A stretch of DNA of 64,000 bases from Anastrepha obliqua (GCF_027943255.1 NC_072893.1:33998001-34062000); one strand, 5' to 3'. Numbered from the stretch's first letter, positions 1-14,400 are shown. Numbers and translations are program-made. Notes: generated by a model not told the origin, from the letters alone.

Positions 1-2230
1 TTGCTGCCGTTATTTCTGTTCCTGTGTCAGTGTACGAGTATCTTCCTATTGTGTCCTGCGCGCGAGGTTCGCCTTGACTACTCGCTCCAGTCGAATACGT
101 TCGCACACACATACATGCACATATATCAATAAGGATGTGCTTGCGCCTGACAAGGATATGACTCTCGGCAAACTGCAACTAGCGGTAACAATAGCGGAGG
201 TGAAGGCGACAGCGGCTGCTTGGCAAATGCAGATTGCCACAGTGCGCACAAGTTGGGAGTTCGAGGGGTTGACTGCTTGCCTATAAGACGTCGGCTACGA
301 TTGCGACTGCGGCAGGCGCGATAGTATTGTATTTGCAGGACAATATGTGTGTGTGTGTGTGTTGTGGTATACCAGGCAAGTGGGCAAGGGGACGAACGTT
401 TGCTGGTTGAGTAATTGCAAGTAGAGCTGTGGGTGTGAGTGAACATGTGTATGCGTGTGTGTGTACGAGAGGATGCTGTTAGGGTTAGCTCTGCCACTGC
501 CACTGTCTATAGATTTTACCCATTGGTGCACACAAACAAAAATGCACACACTTTTATACGCAGAGTTAGATACATGGACATACACACATACATACGTTCT
601 TTTGTACATTTTATCATTGTGTGCAAATGCAATGCACAAATATTAGAAAGTTTGCTACAGACACAAGCAGACAGGGAGTGACTGGGAGTTGTTGCGATTT
701 AATTAAAAAAATGCAGTTAAAGTATTTTCACAGCATTCGTAAACACTTAAGGATGAACTTTAAACTTGATTTTGCAGCTACCGAAAGCTTTTGGAGTACA
801 TGAAAAATATGTAGTATGATTTTTTATTTTTTTGTTTTTTATTTTATTGCGAATAAATTATATACATGCATTAGATGTATGCTAGTATGTGCATATGTAT
901 TTGTTATTAACTTTTCACCCAATTCAGTTTTTTTTAATCTTTCTTAGCAATTCCTATATTGTTTTACTTTAATTTTGCTTTTTTTTCTCACTTTAAAATA
1001 GAGAATTATTTAATTCCAGCACTTCCACATGATTTCCATATTCACTTTAATCATGCTAATTTCATATTTAACTTTAATTTTGAACTTTGCATTTGCAAAA
1101 CTTTTATAGATACATAATTTTCGCCCCCAAATGCACTTAGGGCGACTACAGCAAGCAGAAACTATGTTCTATATTCGTATAAGTATAGCTACATTGAAGA
1201 AAAAAGTACACACAAAAGTTTTCCGTTCACTTACTTTTCAACAACTCACACAAAATTTGTTTCGCTTTTTGAATTACATATTATTTCTCATATATATTCT
1301 CACTTAATTATTATTCTTGGTAGTAATTTTATCATTAAGTTAGAAATTAATTAAATTTTTAAAAAATCACTTTGCTTGCTATCCGACGGTCGATTTCAAA
1401 CGGCAGCCGAAACACATGAACCACACATTCTGAGCATCGAACTAAGTATGAAATTTTTTTCTTTTAACCCGGTCACACCCTCTATCGCTGGGTATACGAG
1501 TACGAGCACTCAAATACAAGTATTCGTAGATTGTATGTACAATTTGTGGGAAAAAGAAATATGCGAGACAGGATTCAGGACTCAAGCACACCGTAAAATT
1601 GGGAATAGAGCGCGGAAAGACCAAAAAGAGAGGGAGAGGCAAAAACGTCAGAAAGTTATTGAACATTTTCATGTGAGAAAAGGTTGTATGCTCAATTTGT
1701 GCTTTTCTCGCTTTGTTTATGTGCTTGGCGAGTATCCTGATTTAATGATACAACAAACGTTGCTTGCTCTCAATAAAAACACTGCCAGTATAAGCTCGGT
1801 CGTTCTCGTTTTGAAATAAATTCGCCGCAATACTTAATATTCTGTTTATAGCTCATTAGGCATTAGTATTAGTTTCTGCAAAACGGGGCATCGTTTTGCA
1901 CTCACACACACGCACATTGTTCACACTGATGACAGGAAGGAAACTTTGCCAAAGCCGGAAGTATGAATTCTCCTATCAAAGCGGCTCTTTGTAGTGCACT
2001 ACACCACTTGTGTTGCGACCTGAAAAGTGGAGTAATTTAGTGTTGCTATGATTAGAAATTTGCAAAGAGTCTTGAATTAATAATTGTTTACCCTTTTTGT
2101 TCTGAAGGGTGTTTCAAGGGGAAAATAGCTAAAATTTTCAAACAAAAAAGTACCTTAAAAACGCCACATTTTTCGACGGTAAAAACAGAGTTGAAAAAAT
2201 CTACGCATTAAAACCATTTCCCTTTCGGAG
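1..2230. other. Upstream non-coding stretch, no gene recognised
   Basis: The first 700 bases are rich in CA/TG runs, including a (GT)n tract near 343-362 and repeated ACATACA motifs; the rest is AT-rich. Open frames here (for example 1376-1819) lack recognisable domains and coding-like composition. I see no splice-consistent exon. Confidence 0.5.
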
Positions 2231-2235
2231 TCAGT

Positions 2236-2335
2236 TTAAAACTATAGGTCCCTCTATTTGGGGAACAACATCAAGACACCTACCACAAATAAGGGTAGGA
2301 ACTCGGTCAAACACCTAACAGAAGCGTACGTGCGC
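2236..2335 (+). mobile_element. 3' fragment of the common tRNA-derived SINE (SINE-A), + orientation
   Basis: The bases are the reverse complement of the block around 9590-9660 and 46910-46985: GTCCCTCTATTTGGGGAAC, then CATCAAGACACC and a GAGTTCCTACCC-like part. The tRNA-like head is missing. A comparable + fragment is at 32885-32970. Confidence 0.65.
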
Positions 2336-2436
2336 ATTATTTATTTATTTTTAACAGAGATTTAGAGAGGATGTTGAGGAATCTTTAGAACGTTTAAAAT
2401 GCATGGGGCTCTGAAGGACGTCTCAAAATCGAATCT

Positions 2437-2590
2437 CCCAGCTCTGCTTAGATTCGCTAAATGCGTTGACTGCCTACATGAAGTCTACTTTCAGTATTCA
2501 TAGAGGTCGGTCTCCATCTGGTATCGCTAGGGACCAAAAGGTCTATGCGTGGCTGGTGCCAACCAGGCAAACCTAACCTAAAAGAGATGT
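2437..2590. repeat. Probable non-LTR retrotransposon tail fragment
   Basis: GC-richer than its surroundings, it contains 'GGACCAAAAGGTCTATGCG' and ends in AACCTAACCTAA, a pattern typical of degenerate LINE 3' ends. No coding frame could be assigned. Confidence 0.35.
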
Positions 2591-3063
2591 ACGTGCTAAA
2601 TATTTAAAAATTTAGACAGAGCTCGGAACCTTAAAATTCTGTATTCGAGAACACTTTGCTTGTATTTTATTTTTGCAAAATGTTCTGTTCGCCGAAAGCA
2701 ACTCTGTAGTATGATACATCAGCTTTTTTGTGTGGACACTCATTTAATCTATTTATTTGTTTCAAGAAACAGAAAACGCAGAACGAATTTTTTTAATTTG
2801 TATTAAATTTTTTAGCGCTACTCGTTCATGAGCAATGAAATCAAATACAACTATTTTAACGAACTCGTGGGTACAAATAAACAAAAATCAGCTGAAAAAC
2901 TCTCGCCAAGACTTTTTGTAGAGGGTAGAAAATGTCACCCATTCGCCTGGTCAGAGTACCACAGTTTGTAAATTTCACAGAAAAGTTTGAAAATTTAAAG
3001 AAAACGAAAATTATACAGCTCTTGTGCCCATTAACTTTAAACTGTGGAGAGTGGAGAGTGGCA

Positions 3064-3365
3064 GCCGTAGTAGCGACATGGTGAAAAGATTATTAGAGGT
3101 GTGCAGACCGTTATTCTGCTCTGAGCGAATTTGACAGAATCAGCTGATGGGCTAACGTCACTTGGACTGTGTTTACAAAAAACTGAGATTGTGTTGCTGA
3201 TATACGAAAAAAACCAACCAATGACAATTCGTTGCAGTCTGAACAATGACTGATTGGACGAGTGTGTGATGCTTGTGAAATGATCGTGCAGAGTTCGGCT
3301 GCCGATCTCCTAAGTGACGTGCTGTCGAAGTTGCCCTCACAATTTTCCTTTTCACCATAGTTAAA
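3064..3365 (-). repeat. 300-bp dispersed repeat R300, copy 1 (inverted)
   Basis: Its reverse complement matches 12108-12437 and 16303-16560: a start like TTTACCAGGTTTGGC..CTATGGTGAAAA, a middle block with 'TTCACACACTCGT' and 'AACACAATCTCAG', and an end like 'CAGCTGATTCTGTCAAA'. No ORF or clear terminal inverted repeat was found. Confidence 0.7.
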
Positions 3366-3588
3366 GAGCAAACCTGGTAAATCTAACATTTTTGACTACA
3401 ATCTATGTCCTGTGCACTACAACTCAAATTTTATCCCACATTTCGCATTCAATCAAATTTTGTAGTCTGATCAAAAATTGTGTATACTCACGATCAAAGA
3501 ATGACCGAACTGCACTTCGGATTAAGTCGAAATGAACATTTTCGAGGGCCTAAGAGCATATCGGGATTTTTATCTTACTAGCAGCACT

Positions 3589-4047
3589 ATCTATAGTAGG
3601 GCGAGTCGATTTAAAAATCGCTCTTTGCTCTGTGAAAATCGTATTCTAGGGATCAAAATGAGAAACTTTGCCGAAGGAACCATACCTCTATAACCAATTT
3701 AAAAATATCACCATTTTTGGCCTTTGCATGAAAAAATCAGCTAATGGCTATGTTTTTTCTTTATTTTTATTTATTTATAATAATATTTATTATTTATTTA
3801 TAATAATATCTATTTTTTCTCTTAAGAAATTTATTTAGTCAGAACATATGTAAATGAAAAAATTAATTTAAGTGAGTTATAGAAAAGAAACTAAAAAGTT
3901 CGACCCAAATTGGGGGACATCAGAATTCGTTTTAGAGGTATGGTTCCTTCGGCAAAGTTTCTTATTTTGATCCCTGAATATGATTTTCATAGAGCAATGG
4001 GCGATTTTTTTGCCTCCCCACAAATCGACCCGGCCTAATCTATAGGT
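3589..4047. repeat. Imperfect foldback, arms of about 100 bp
   Basis: Arm 3589-3690 is the approximate reverse complement of 3933-4047. Both contain GAAACTTTGCCGAAGGAACC or its complement and a shared CCATACCTCTA. The 240-bp loop contains TTATTTATAATAATA repeats. No target-site duplication could be defined. Confidence 0.7.
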
Positions 4048-5311
4048 ATAGATCTGACTTGAAGCACTGAACAATTACTCACCAGCTGCACTCGTTGAAG
4101 TAACAGACAGATATTTGAAAGCAATATTTTCCATTAGAAAATGCGGCGTTTGCTTAATTTTAAAGAGATTTTACTGAAACTAAAACAAAATAAATACATT
4201 TTTGGGCAAAATAATAAATATTTAGCCAAAGTTCGAATTTTTTTTGGCCGAGGGAGAACCGATATTAAACTGACCCTTCATGGCCGAAACCGAAGTTCAG
4301 TTATTTTCTACTAGTGCATGATGCCGCCACTCGAAATTTTTTATTCTATCACTCTTCACTTCTATTAAGGTCTGATGATGCAGTGTAAGTTCCCAATATT
4401 ATAAGCAAATGCTCCCACAATTTAACCCGAATTATTTTACTTTTTCCAATAACTTCACTACCGAATTTTCCGACCCTTCTCTAAAGAGTTGTAAAAAAGG
4501 GAAAAGTGGTGATATTTTAATAACACCGAATTTGATATTTGAAACTTCTAAAACCGAAAGTAAAAATTATTCTTGGAAAAGAATAAAATCATAAGCTTTG
4601 CTTTATACTAAGTTATCAATATTTTAACTCGTTATACCTTCACTTAATTTTCATTTCCTTATAATTAGTAGCCTGCATTGCTTATAATGAAGGAAGTTAC
4701 ATGAAAATAATATGAAAATTCGAATGTGTGACATTTCAACAATATTTTGAAAACATCGATTGAGAAAAACAAAACTAGCTAATGCTGTTCCTTTTTTTGT
4801 TTCAACAAAATTTGTGTAATATTCCGAGCTATCCTCGAACTCAAGAGCATTAAACTCGTAATACATTTTCAAAAATACAAAGTAAATATATATATTGATC
4901 ACAGCACTATGCGCCCAAACACGGCGTGTACCCGTAATCATAATAATAATAATATTTACCGCTCGAAAAATTCACCATAGAAATCGCTGCCAATTATTCA
5001 CCACGATGTTACCTGGCAACTCTGAATTAGTGATAAGAGAACGCTACCAGCTGATTAATATTGCAATGACGTTTGGGAAGCCCATTGACTTTAATTTGTT
5101 CTCATCACTTATCGTGAGCGAATTTCAAGTTATTTGTGTTTGGAAAAGGAGTGCAAAAGTAAATTGCCGAAAAATGCGCTAACAAATGCAATCACAGTAA
5201 AGTATGTGACTGATAAAAAAGGCCAAAGACCACAGCAAAACAAACGAAAAAGGAATTCCAGTTTGCAGCAGCGTTCAATGTAAACGCTAGGCAAATCAGA
5301 TAGTAGAAACG

Positions 5312-5484
5312 ATGTCCGGGAAGTTACAACGAAATGCGGCAATTGAAAACGCCAATGCGACCGGTGAAGGAACTTCCCATGAGAAACTCAATTATGGCCT
5401 AACTACTCGAGTTGCATTAGCGCGTCTGCACGATGATATCGAAAAATTGTTGCGTGAGCATGAGGCCACCTACGCCAAGGAGAG
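5312..5484 (+). CDS. TMEM94-like exon 1 (start codon)
   Basis: The ATG at 5312 opens a 57-residue frame (MSGKLQRNAAIENANATGEG at its start) that ends at a GTAAGT donor at 5485 with two bases left over. The tail 'LTTRVALARLHDDIEKLLREH' resembles the N-terminal helix of TMEM94 proteins just before the first membrane segment, which supports this start. No upstream in-frame ATG was identified. Confidence 0.85.
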
Positions 5485-8400
5485 GTAAGTGGCAAAGCAG
5501 TATATATGCATGTACTTGTGTGTATGTATACATGTGTGACTTAGTCTAGTCTAGTCAAGAGTGTTATTTATGTATGTACATATTGTTATACTGTTTGCAT
5601 ACTTAATTATTAATAATATTTGGACTCATTCCAAATTTGCTTGTTGTTGTTCATTGCAGCTTCTATCGGAGACTGCGTTCAGCGTTCGTAAAGCCCAGCG
5701 ATACACCATTGGGATGGCCTGCAATCACTGCCACACTATTCACCATGATTGCTCTACTAATTGGCGACGCGTATCTGGCTGCGATCTGTGTTGCGGCTAT
5801 CTTATCATTAGATTTGTGCGTGGTGGTGCGCGAGAACAATTTACGTCGCACCGAAATCTACCGCAAGACACGTCAGGCACTCGCCGATATAAAACTCGCT
5901 GAACGGGATCTATGTGGCGAATGGCAACCATGCAATTATCCACATATTTGTTGTCCAATTTCGCCATGCGTGTCGTTGCAGTGGACGTATCGCGATGGTA
6001 ATATTGTGAATCTTCCGTGGGCGCTCCTAGTGCGGGGCGATCACATAGTGCTGCGACCGGGTCATATCACTCCCGGTCCATGTACGGAAGTGAATGGCAA
6101 GCGCACATTTGAAATGCATGAAATATATGGCCCAACACAGGTGAATGATCCGCCAGTGCGTCCATTGGCGAGAGCACCGCTACCCGATTTGGTGTGCAGC
6201 TTACAGACGACACCGTTTTTGGATAATTTGCGTGTCATTTTGGAGAACGCTTTAAAACGACCATCGACGATTTACAATCAGCAGCGGTATTTGGTGGGTA
6301 GATTAAATAATATTTTCGGGTTATTTTGTGCAAATGTGATAATTAAATTACGGCAAATTACTTATGACAACTGCAAATAACTCGACGAAAAAGATTTGAA
6401 GTGAATATTCAGTTGACGTTGGCTTAGAGCTATTCAAATTAGTCAATTACTTCTTAGACGGCTTCAAAGAACACCAGTGGCAATATTTTATTTAAGAGAA
6501 TAATAACTTCAATTCAATCTGCATTCCTGGGTAGTCAATTTTCAATCAGAGGATCGCCTTTGAATTATTTATAAATACAAAAAACAAATATTTTTATTAT
6601 TTATTTGCACTTCACGGCCTTATATTTTTTATACATATTTAATTGCTATTTATTTAAAAAAATCTATTTGTTATTTTCTTATCCCGTAAATAAATAAATA
6701 ATAATTTTTCATAACCTGCAGCTGGTGACGAAATACATCCAACAATGGGGCTTCATATGTGCTCTTTGTTTAACACTTTTCGCCGGCTTACTACGCATAA
6801 ATGGCTTGAGCAGCTCGCCCAGTGCTGGGCGCTATTCCGACGAACAGCATTACTGGAAATATGTTTTTCTGGAGACCCCAGCTGCCGCGGTAATACCACT
6901 ACTTCCACTCATTTTCCCCATCATGTGGATATCGATGAATTTGTGGGGTGTTGCCAGACTACAGTGTTTTCTCAAAATACCACAAGTGCTTATCACTAAG
7001 GACTCCGAAAAGTCTTTCGAAGAAGACTTGGACACTCCCACCTTTGACTATGAGAATATTTCGTTACTACGTTCAAATGTCTTCCGCAATTGGTGGCAGC
7101 TATGGAATGGTGATAGTGAATTGCTACCGCGTTCATCGAATTTGGTACAAGTTTTGGGTTCCATCACTGCCCTTTGTTGCATAGATAAGAAAGGCATACT
7201 TTCATGGCCAAATCCGACGGCTGAAAAAGTGTTCTTTTTACATGACACCGACGACGAACACTTAGATGAGCGCAGCACTAGTTGTTCGACGTTGAATACG
7301 GAGAGCAATCGAACGAGTCAGGCCGAAAGCAAAGATGGCGGCATTGTGGCCGAAGTTCTGGATCTTACACATGATCAGCATTGCCCGTTCCGTTTGGAGT
7401 TCGACGATCATGAGTGGAAGGCGCATATTAAATCTCTTAAACCATTAGGTGCGTACATATACATACATACATATGTGCCTAAAACAGACAAATTGGTATT
7501 ATGAATTTCTATTATGCAATTAACTATTTTCAGGTCTCGCAATACTACTAAACACGTGCTCGCCCTTGACACACGCACATTACGCGCAATTCTGTGGGCA
7601 TGTAACCGCTGTGGCAATGTTGGATAAAGATTTAGTGCCCGTCACAAATCGGTATGCCATCGTTGACTCCAGTTTGACTAGCTTTTTGCATGGGTACGTA
7701 GTTCATTTTCGATGCTTGCCTTTTCTTTTGGTTGAATATTTTTGGTTTTACTATTGGAATAATTTTAATTTTTTCATATATTTATCTACAATTATGAACG
7801 AATTTTCTTCTAAACTCTATTCTATGACCAAATTTAATTTTCTCGATTTTTTATTACATTCAAATCACTTTGTATTTTGCACAAATATTAAGCGAAAAAA
7901 TTACAGCATCAGTTGTAAAGCAAAAAAAAAAAAACAAAAAAAAAAAAGAAACGCAAAATTCCAAATTATCAAAAACAAATTTTCTATGCGCACTGTAATA
8001 AGGCAAACAGCAAAAATCGTGCTACATACTGCCTCTTAATGAGCCTGCATACTCACATATGTACATACGAGTATATGTAAACCGAATTGAATCACTGCAT
8101 AATTATGTGAGAGCGCAATAGTAAGAATTATTTGAATTCATGTAAGATGCGAAGCTATTTTCTACTGCACTACACTAACGCGCTTAACCATGAAACAACA
8201 GTAACAAAACGAAAAAAAAAAAACAAATTACAACAATTTTGGTTTTTGAATTATTACCTTTTTCAATTACTTTGTATACGCGTTTAATTACTAATTTGCA
8301 TAGGAATTTGTTTTTATTAACGAAAAAACTTTTGTACTCATACAAAAAGCTACGCTGAAGTCTTTAACGCAACAACAACAGGTTTACTTGCACCGAATAT

Positions 8401-11400
8401 AACCTAACTTTTTCATATACAATTTATAAATAGCTTTTTGTGTTATTAAGAAATTAAATATTGAGCATGGAATTTTTCAAAATTTTCAAATTTGCACACT
8501 TTACTTTGTACCTACGTAAACCTTTCTGGCGTAAATAATTGCTTCCTATATTCAATAGTTAGTTTTGTAATAACTTCTTTTACTTCTTTCATTTTATAAT
8601 TTCGTTTATGTATCGGGTGTTTTTTTAGGAGCTTGAGAACTTAAAATGATAATACGAAATAGATACATTGTTGGCATGAATTATATTATTTTTTTTTATT
8701 AATTTTTCTTATTTACTTATTTTATTAATTTGTTTTATTAAATTTTTATCTTTTTTCTTAACTTTCTTTTATTAATTTCTTTATTTAAATTCTCTTAATT
8801 TACTTGCTTATTTAATTTTTTTTATAAAATTTTTTTGTTTATTATTTTTTTGTTATTTACCTTTCTTTTATTAATTTTTTATTTTTTTCATGTTATATAA
8901 TTTTTATTTTTTTTTTATACTTATTTATTTTTTTATTAACTTTTTTTACTGTTTTTACGAAATTTTTATTTAATTTAATTGTATTTTATGTTTTTTGTAT
9001 TTATTTATTTTTTTCGTTATTTTATTGTTCTTATAAAAGGTTTATTTAATTTTATGTATTTTTTATACATTTTTTTTATTAGTTTTTTATATTTACTTTT
9101 TTATTAATTTGTTTTATTAAATTTTTTTCTTTTTTTCTTAACTTTCTTTTATTATTTTTTTTTATTTACTTTCTTTTTTATTATATAGTTTTTTATTAAT
9201 TTTTTTTTTATATTTATTTATCTTTTTTATTAACTTTTTTTATTGTTTTATCAAATTTTTATTGAATTTAATTTATTTTTTTTATTAGATTTTACAATTG
9301 TTTTTATTAGTTTTTTAAATTTATTAATTTGTTTTATTAGATTTTTTTCTTTTCTCTTAACTTTCTTTTATTAATTTTTTTATTTAATTTATTTATTTAT
9401 TTTAATTAAATTAAATTTATTTTTTATTTTATGTTTTTTGTACTTTTTTGCATTAACTTATTTTACTGTTTTTATCAAATTTTTATTTAATCTTATTTGT
9501 TTTTTTTTATTAATTATTTTTTTGTATTTACTTTTTTATTAATTTGTTTTATTCTTTTTCTTATATACATATATGTATATAATTGGCACGTATACCCTCC
9601 TCCTCCTATTTGTGGTGTGCGTCTTGATGTTGTTCCACAAATGGAGGGACCTACAGTTTCAAGCCGACTCCGAACGGCAGATATTTTTATGAGGAGCTTT
9701 TTCATGGCAGAAATACACTCAGAGGTTTGCCATTGCCTGCCGAGGGGCGACCGCTATTAGAAAAATGTTTTTCTTAATTTTGGTGTTTTCACCGAGATTC
9801 GAACCAACGTTCTCTCTGTGAATTCCGAGTGGTAGTCACGCACCAACTACGGCGGTCGCCGCTTTTTCTTAACTTTCTTTTTTTTATTTACTTTTTATAT
9901 TATATAATTTTTTATTCATTTTTTTTTTATTTATTTTTTTTTATGAACTTTTTTATTGTTTTTATCAAATTTTTATTTAATTTAATTTATATTTTTATTA
10001 TTTTTATTTAATTTTTTTATTATGTTTTTTAATTTTTTTTATTACTTTTTTGTTAATTTTCTTTTTTTATTAATTTGTTTTATTTTTTTTTTCCTTTTTT
10101 TAACTTTCTTTTATTAATTTTTTTTTATTTTATTTCTTTTTAATATATTTAATTATTTATTTATTTTTATGTTATTTTTTTTTAATTAACTTTCTTTTTA
10201 TTTATTTATTTTTGTATTTATTTTTATAAACTTTTTTAGTTAAAATTGTTTTGTTTCGTTATTTATTTTTATTTTTTTTACTTGTTTTTATCAATTTTTT
10301 ATTTATTTTTTTTTGTTTTACTTCTTTTTTCTTACTATTTTTTATTTAATATTTTGTTATATATTTTTTTTTATAATTTACATAATATTTTTTTTGTTTT
10401 TACTTTTTATTTATGTTATATACAATATTTTTACTTATTATTTTTATCAATTTTTAATATTTTGATTTACTTGGTGTTATTTTTTTTTATTTAATTTATT
10501 TTTAATTTTTTTTATTTATTTTTTGTTATTTTTTTATTTAATTTATTTTTAATTTTTTTGATTTATTTATATATTTTTTTATATTGATTTATCTTGTCGG
10601 CCTTGCCTTTCAGGTACATGGTCCATTCGTTCAGACAATTTTTGGCCGTATGACGTCAATGGTGGCTTGAATATTGCAATAAATCGATTGTTAATTGCAC
10701 TGTATGGAAAGTTGCGCTGTCTTCTTGAGATCAAATGTCAATGTTTAGCTGATTAATTTTTGGAAACGAAAATTCAGTCATCATGACTCGATAGCGCTCG
10801 CCATTCACCGTAACGGCAGCTCCTTCCTCATTTCGGAAGAAATAAGCACCGATGAGGTCGCCAGTACTCTATGAATTGTTCGCGACTTATTTTATTTACT
10901 TATTTTTCAAATATTTTTTTTTTTTTTCAAAATAAATTTCCACAATTTGGAATCGTGTTCTGGCGTTAAACGATTCATGATGACTTGTCAAACCTTACTG
11001 AACAAAAATGTCAACACAGTTTGCCATTCTCAGCTATCAAACCATAGTTAAAAATATCGATAATTCTCATGCAGACAAAAAAAACACCTGATACAATTAT
11101 TATTTTATTGTAGCTTATTTATGTTTTCTATATTATTTGTAAATATGCAACAATACTGTACGTATGCATATAGGTATGTACTTTTATATACAAGGGACGC
11201 ACAAAGTCTTGACACACGATTAGGCCGAACTTCTGCACCAATTTCTCAAATGCGTTTTTATGTTGACTTGACCTGAAGTTTGATTTCGGCTGTAACTATC
11301 ATATTGGTTTTTATGAGAAATTTTTCGTAGCAGAAATACACTCGGAGGTTTGCTATTCCCTCTCGATAGGCGACCGCTATGTACTACAGCGGTTAGTGCA

Positions 11401-14400
11401 GCGACATTTTGCCAGGTTTTTTTTATATATATATAACTTTGTTTTTACTTTTTTGTTTATATACAACAAAAATCATTTAACTCAAGGTTTCACAAATTCA
11501 ACAAATTTTCATGAAAATTTCAAACTTTTTTATCAGAGTTTTTAGAAGTTCAAGGTAAGCTATAAAAAAGCAAAAACAATTCTGCGTGTTAATTTTGATA
11601 ATTCCTTTTGTTCCTTACAATAAACATGAATTATTTCAACATGAAACCTTTGCATGTGAGACCTTTTCATGAAGATTAAAGCCTTTTTTATCGAGTTTAC
11701 TATAAATTGCTGTCAATGTGGTCCCGCAAATTTAGGAGAAATAGAAATGTCCATACTTAACCTTCCGTAGGGCGACCGACTTTTTCGACTTTGGACATGT
11801 ATTTAATGTATTTCTATTATAGCTAACCATCCAAAGTCTTTTAGCACGGTTTGTTGTCTGTGTAATTGAATGCATTTCGGAAATTAGACCATTGATTGAT
11901 CGCAAGGCTGTATATACATATGTATGTATATACTACAAACACCGAACAATCTTCAACTGTAAGAGTGACCAAAACCCAGCAAGAATTCTCCGCTGAAACT
12001 GTATGAACAGGAAGAAGAATTTACTCGAGGATTTACTCAAATAGTAAAAATTAGTCAAGGGCTGAAAATTACCTTGAGATGTAAAATGGTATATGGCCTC
12101 CAAGGATGATAGATTTACAAGGTTTGGCCAATAACTATGGTGAAAACGAAAATTGTATGAGGGACTTCGGCTGCCACGTCATGTGGGATTTGGCAGCCCA
12201 ATTCTGCACGATCATTTCACTTGAATTCACACACTCGTTCTATTAGTCGTTGTTCAGACGGCAATGAAGTGAAATTGTGTTGATTTTTTTCGTATACCCT
12301 AACAGAATCTTAGTTGTTTCTTAAACAAACGGCTTCATGACCCCAATTCAGCTTATCAGCTGATTCTGTCAAACTCGCTGAGAGCCGGATAACGGTCTGT
12401 TATTGGCCACACCTACTTAATTATTTTCATCATGTATGGCCTCGACCTCGTTTATTCTCCTCATCGACTTTGGCGAATTTTCGTTTCCGCATAAAACATA
12501 AAGTCCTTCTCATGCGAATCCGTTCTGATAGGTCCAACTGTGCTTAAATTACTTATCCAGAATGAAACCGTCTCCCAAATAAATATATATATATATTTTT
12601 TTTTTTTCAAAATTTTTTTGTTTGTTTTTACTTTTCGACTTGATACACTTCTAGCGCTAATTGCACAATCATTTATTGGCTTGTTCCTAAATTCCGTGTT
12701 GTTTCTCTATTGGCTTTCGGTGCTAAATTGTTACTATGTATTTTACTATATTTGTGTCTTTAAAATTGTACAAGGTGGCACAAAACTAATCAGCCTGACT
12801 TGACCTATACAGCTACAGTATGCAAGCAAACAAGCAATGGAGCGCGGAAAAATGTCCATCGTTCAAAATTAGTTTTATAGTTTATTTAGTAAAAGAGTTA
12901 TTAAAAAAAAAAGATTGGTTGATTAATTTTGCGCCACCTGTGTTATCACATATTGGACTTGCATACTTATACAAATCGCCATACAAAATCCATTTGTGAT
13001 CATAGCTTCGTATTATGCCCGTCGACTATCTAAGTGTTTGTGTATTTACAAATTTTTACATGAAAACATTTACTTTTTATAGTTTGTTTTATTTTTTAAT
13101 TATACTAGTACACTAATTTTACTTTTCACGCTGTTCCATGTACTCATGTATAGTAAACATCTATTAAGACATATTTCAATGCTTAAACCTACTGCTCATC
13201 ACTTCACATGCAACAACAAAAAAATCAAAATATTCAAATCAGTTACTAATTTCTAATTTTATACATACAACTTGAATTGGCGGTCAGACGTTGTCTCTGT
13301 GAATTGGCCAAACAAATCGGTTTTACCGATCACGCCACAGATCGTTTTTCGCTCGAGGGTCAGCTTGCTTCCTATAGGCATTTGGTGAGTAGCGACTTTC
13401 TTTTTTAATGAATTATAAATAAGAAGTATGGAAGAGTCTAAGTTAGGGTGCATGTTTTAATTTTAAGTAAATCTTTCTTTTTAAATAATGTGCGTTGCAC
13501 CATCCATTCCCCAAAATTATATGCTAGTCGTGTTATTTGCCCTGGTCTCATTGCTTATCTGTGCTGCCTTAGGGCAGAAATCGCTTTTTTTTGTAACTGT
13601 AAAATTACCGCGATATGACCGGTGGGTGCAGTTTTTCACCGACTTCTCCCACTTTAAATTGCAGCTAACTTCATTTGAAAAGTAACTCGTTAAAATCTTA
13701 AATGTATGGGAGATGGGCGTGATTTTTGTCAGCGTTGAATAAGTTTCAGCTTTGAGTAAGAATGAATGAAATAGTTTTTGCTGTATTAAGAACATTTTGG
13801 AAGGCGACAAAGCGGTCTTCGTGTTGCGCATACAGCTGCTCTATGCCTATGAGGGTTTTTGTTTTTATAAGTACAACATTTGGAATATCGCCTGGTGGGC
13901 GAGAAATTTTATAAATTTGAGATATTATTATAATGAGATATATATTAAAATAAAATAATTCTTATATAACACATGGGCTGAAAAGTCCCGGGCCTAACAA
14001 AAAAAACACTTTTTTTTGTTCAAAATTTGCTTTATTCATCAATGTAATTTCCATTAAGGGGTTCCAGTGGTCTAAAGCTCGAAAATTTAGGCTATTTCAG
14101 GAAGTGTAAAAAAGTGGAAAACGCTGCTGCAGAAATAAACATTGTTCATGGAGAGGATACCGTGAATGTAAAGACTGCGCAAAAGTGGTTTTCAAAATTC
14201 CGAAGTGGTAACTGCGACGTGGAGGATGCCCCGCGCGCTGGTCGTCCTGAAGTCTTTAACTCCAACGCCTTGCTCGAACTCGTGGAAGCTGAGCCAAATT
14301 TGACAGTCGATATGCTAGCTCAGAGGTTAAATTCATCTCATGGAACAGTTCACAGGCACCTGGTTCAGTTGGGAAAGGTTTCAAAGCTGGGAAAATGGGT

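Larger units (their letters stand above)
8613..11091 (-). mobile_element. DD41D-type mariner relic expanded by a T-rich tract
   Basis: The ends are inverted: TATCGGGTGTTTTTTTAG at 8611 and, read inward from 11093, TATCAGGTGTTTTTTTTG, both flanked by TA. The minus strand at about 10985-10605 encodes a broken transposase: a start like MNRLTPEHDSKLW and 'GDLIGAYFFRNEEGAAVTVN', the block just before the second catalytic Asp in Tc1/mariner transposases of the DD41D kind. The rest of the coding region is gone or replaced by the low-complexity tract at 8670-10590, which also holds a SINE. It sits in intron 4 of the TMEM94-like gene. Confidence 0.65.

Noticed and set aside
1376..1819. 147-codon open frame
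   Set aside because: No recognisable domain, AT-rich composition, no homologous motif or splice context; treated as chance.
5561..5902. 113-codon frame over exon 2 of the TMEM94-like gene
   Set aside because: It is an alternative frame of the conserved exon and includes the splice acceptor; the homologous frame is 5660-6293.
9829..10494. Hydrophobic ORFs that look like membrane proteins
   Set aside because: Translations of T-rich low-complexity DNA; Phe/Leu/Tyr content alone mimics membrane segments.
8613..11091. Repetitive T-rich units as a CRISPR-like or satellite array
   Set aside because: No fixed-length repeat or spacer, and the sequence is eukaryotic nuclear DNA.
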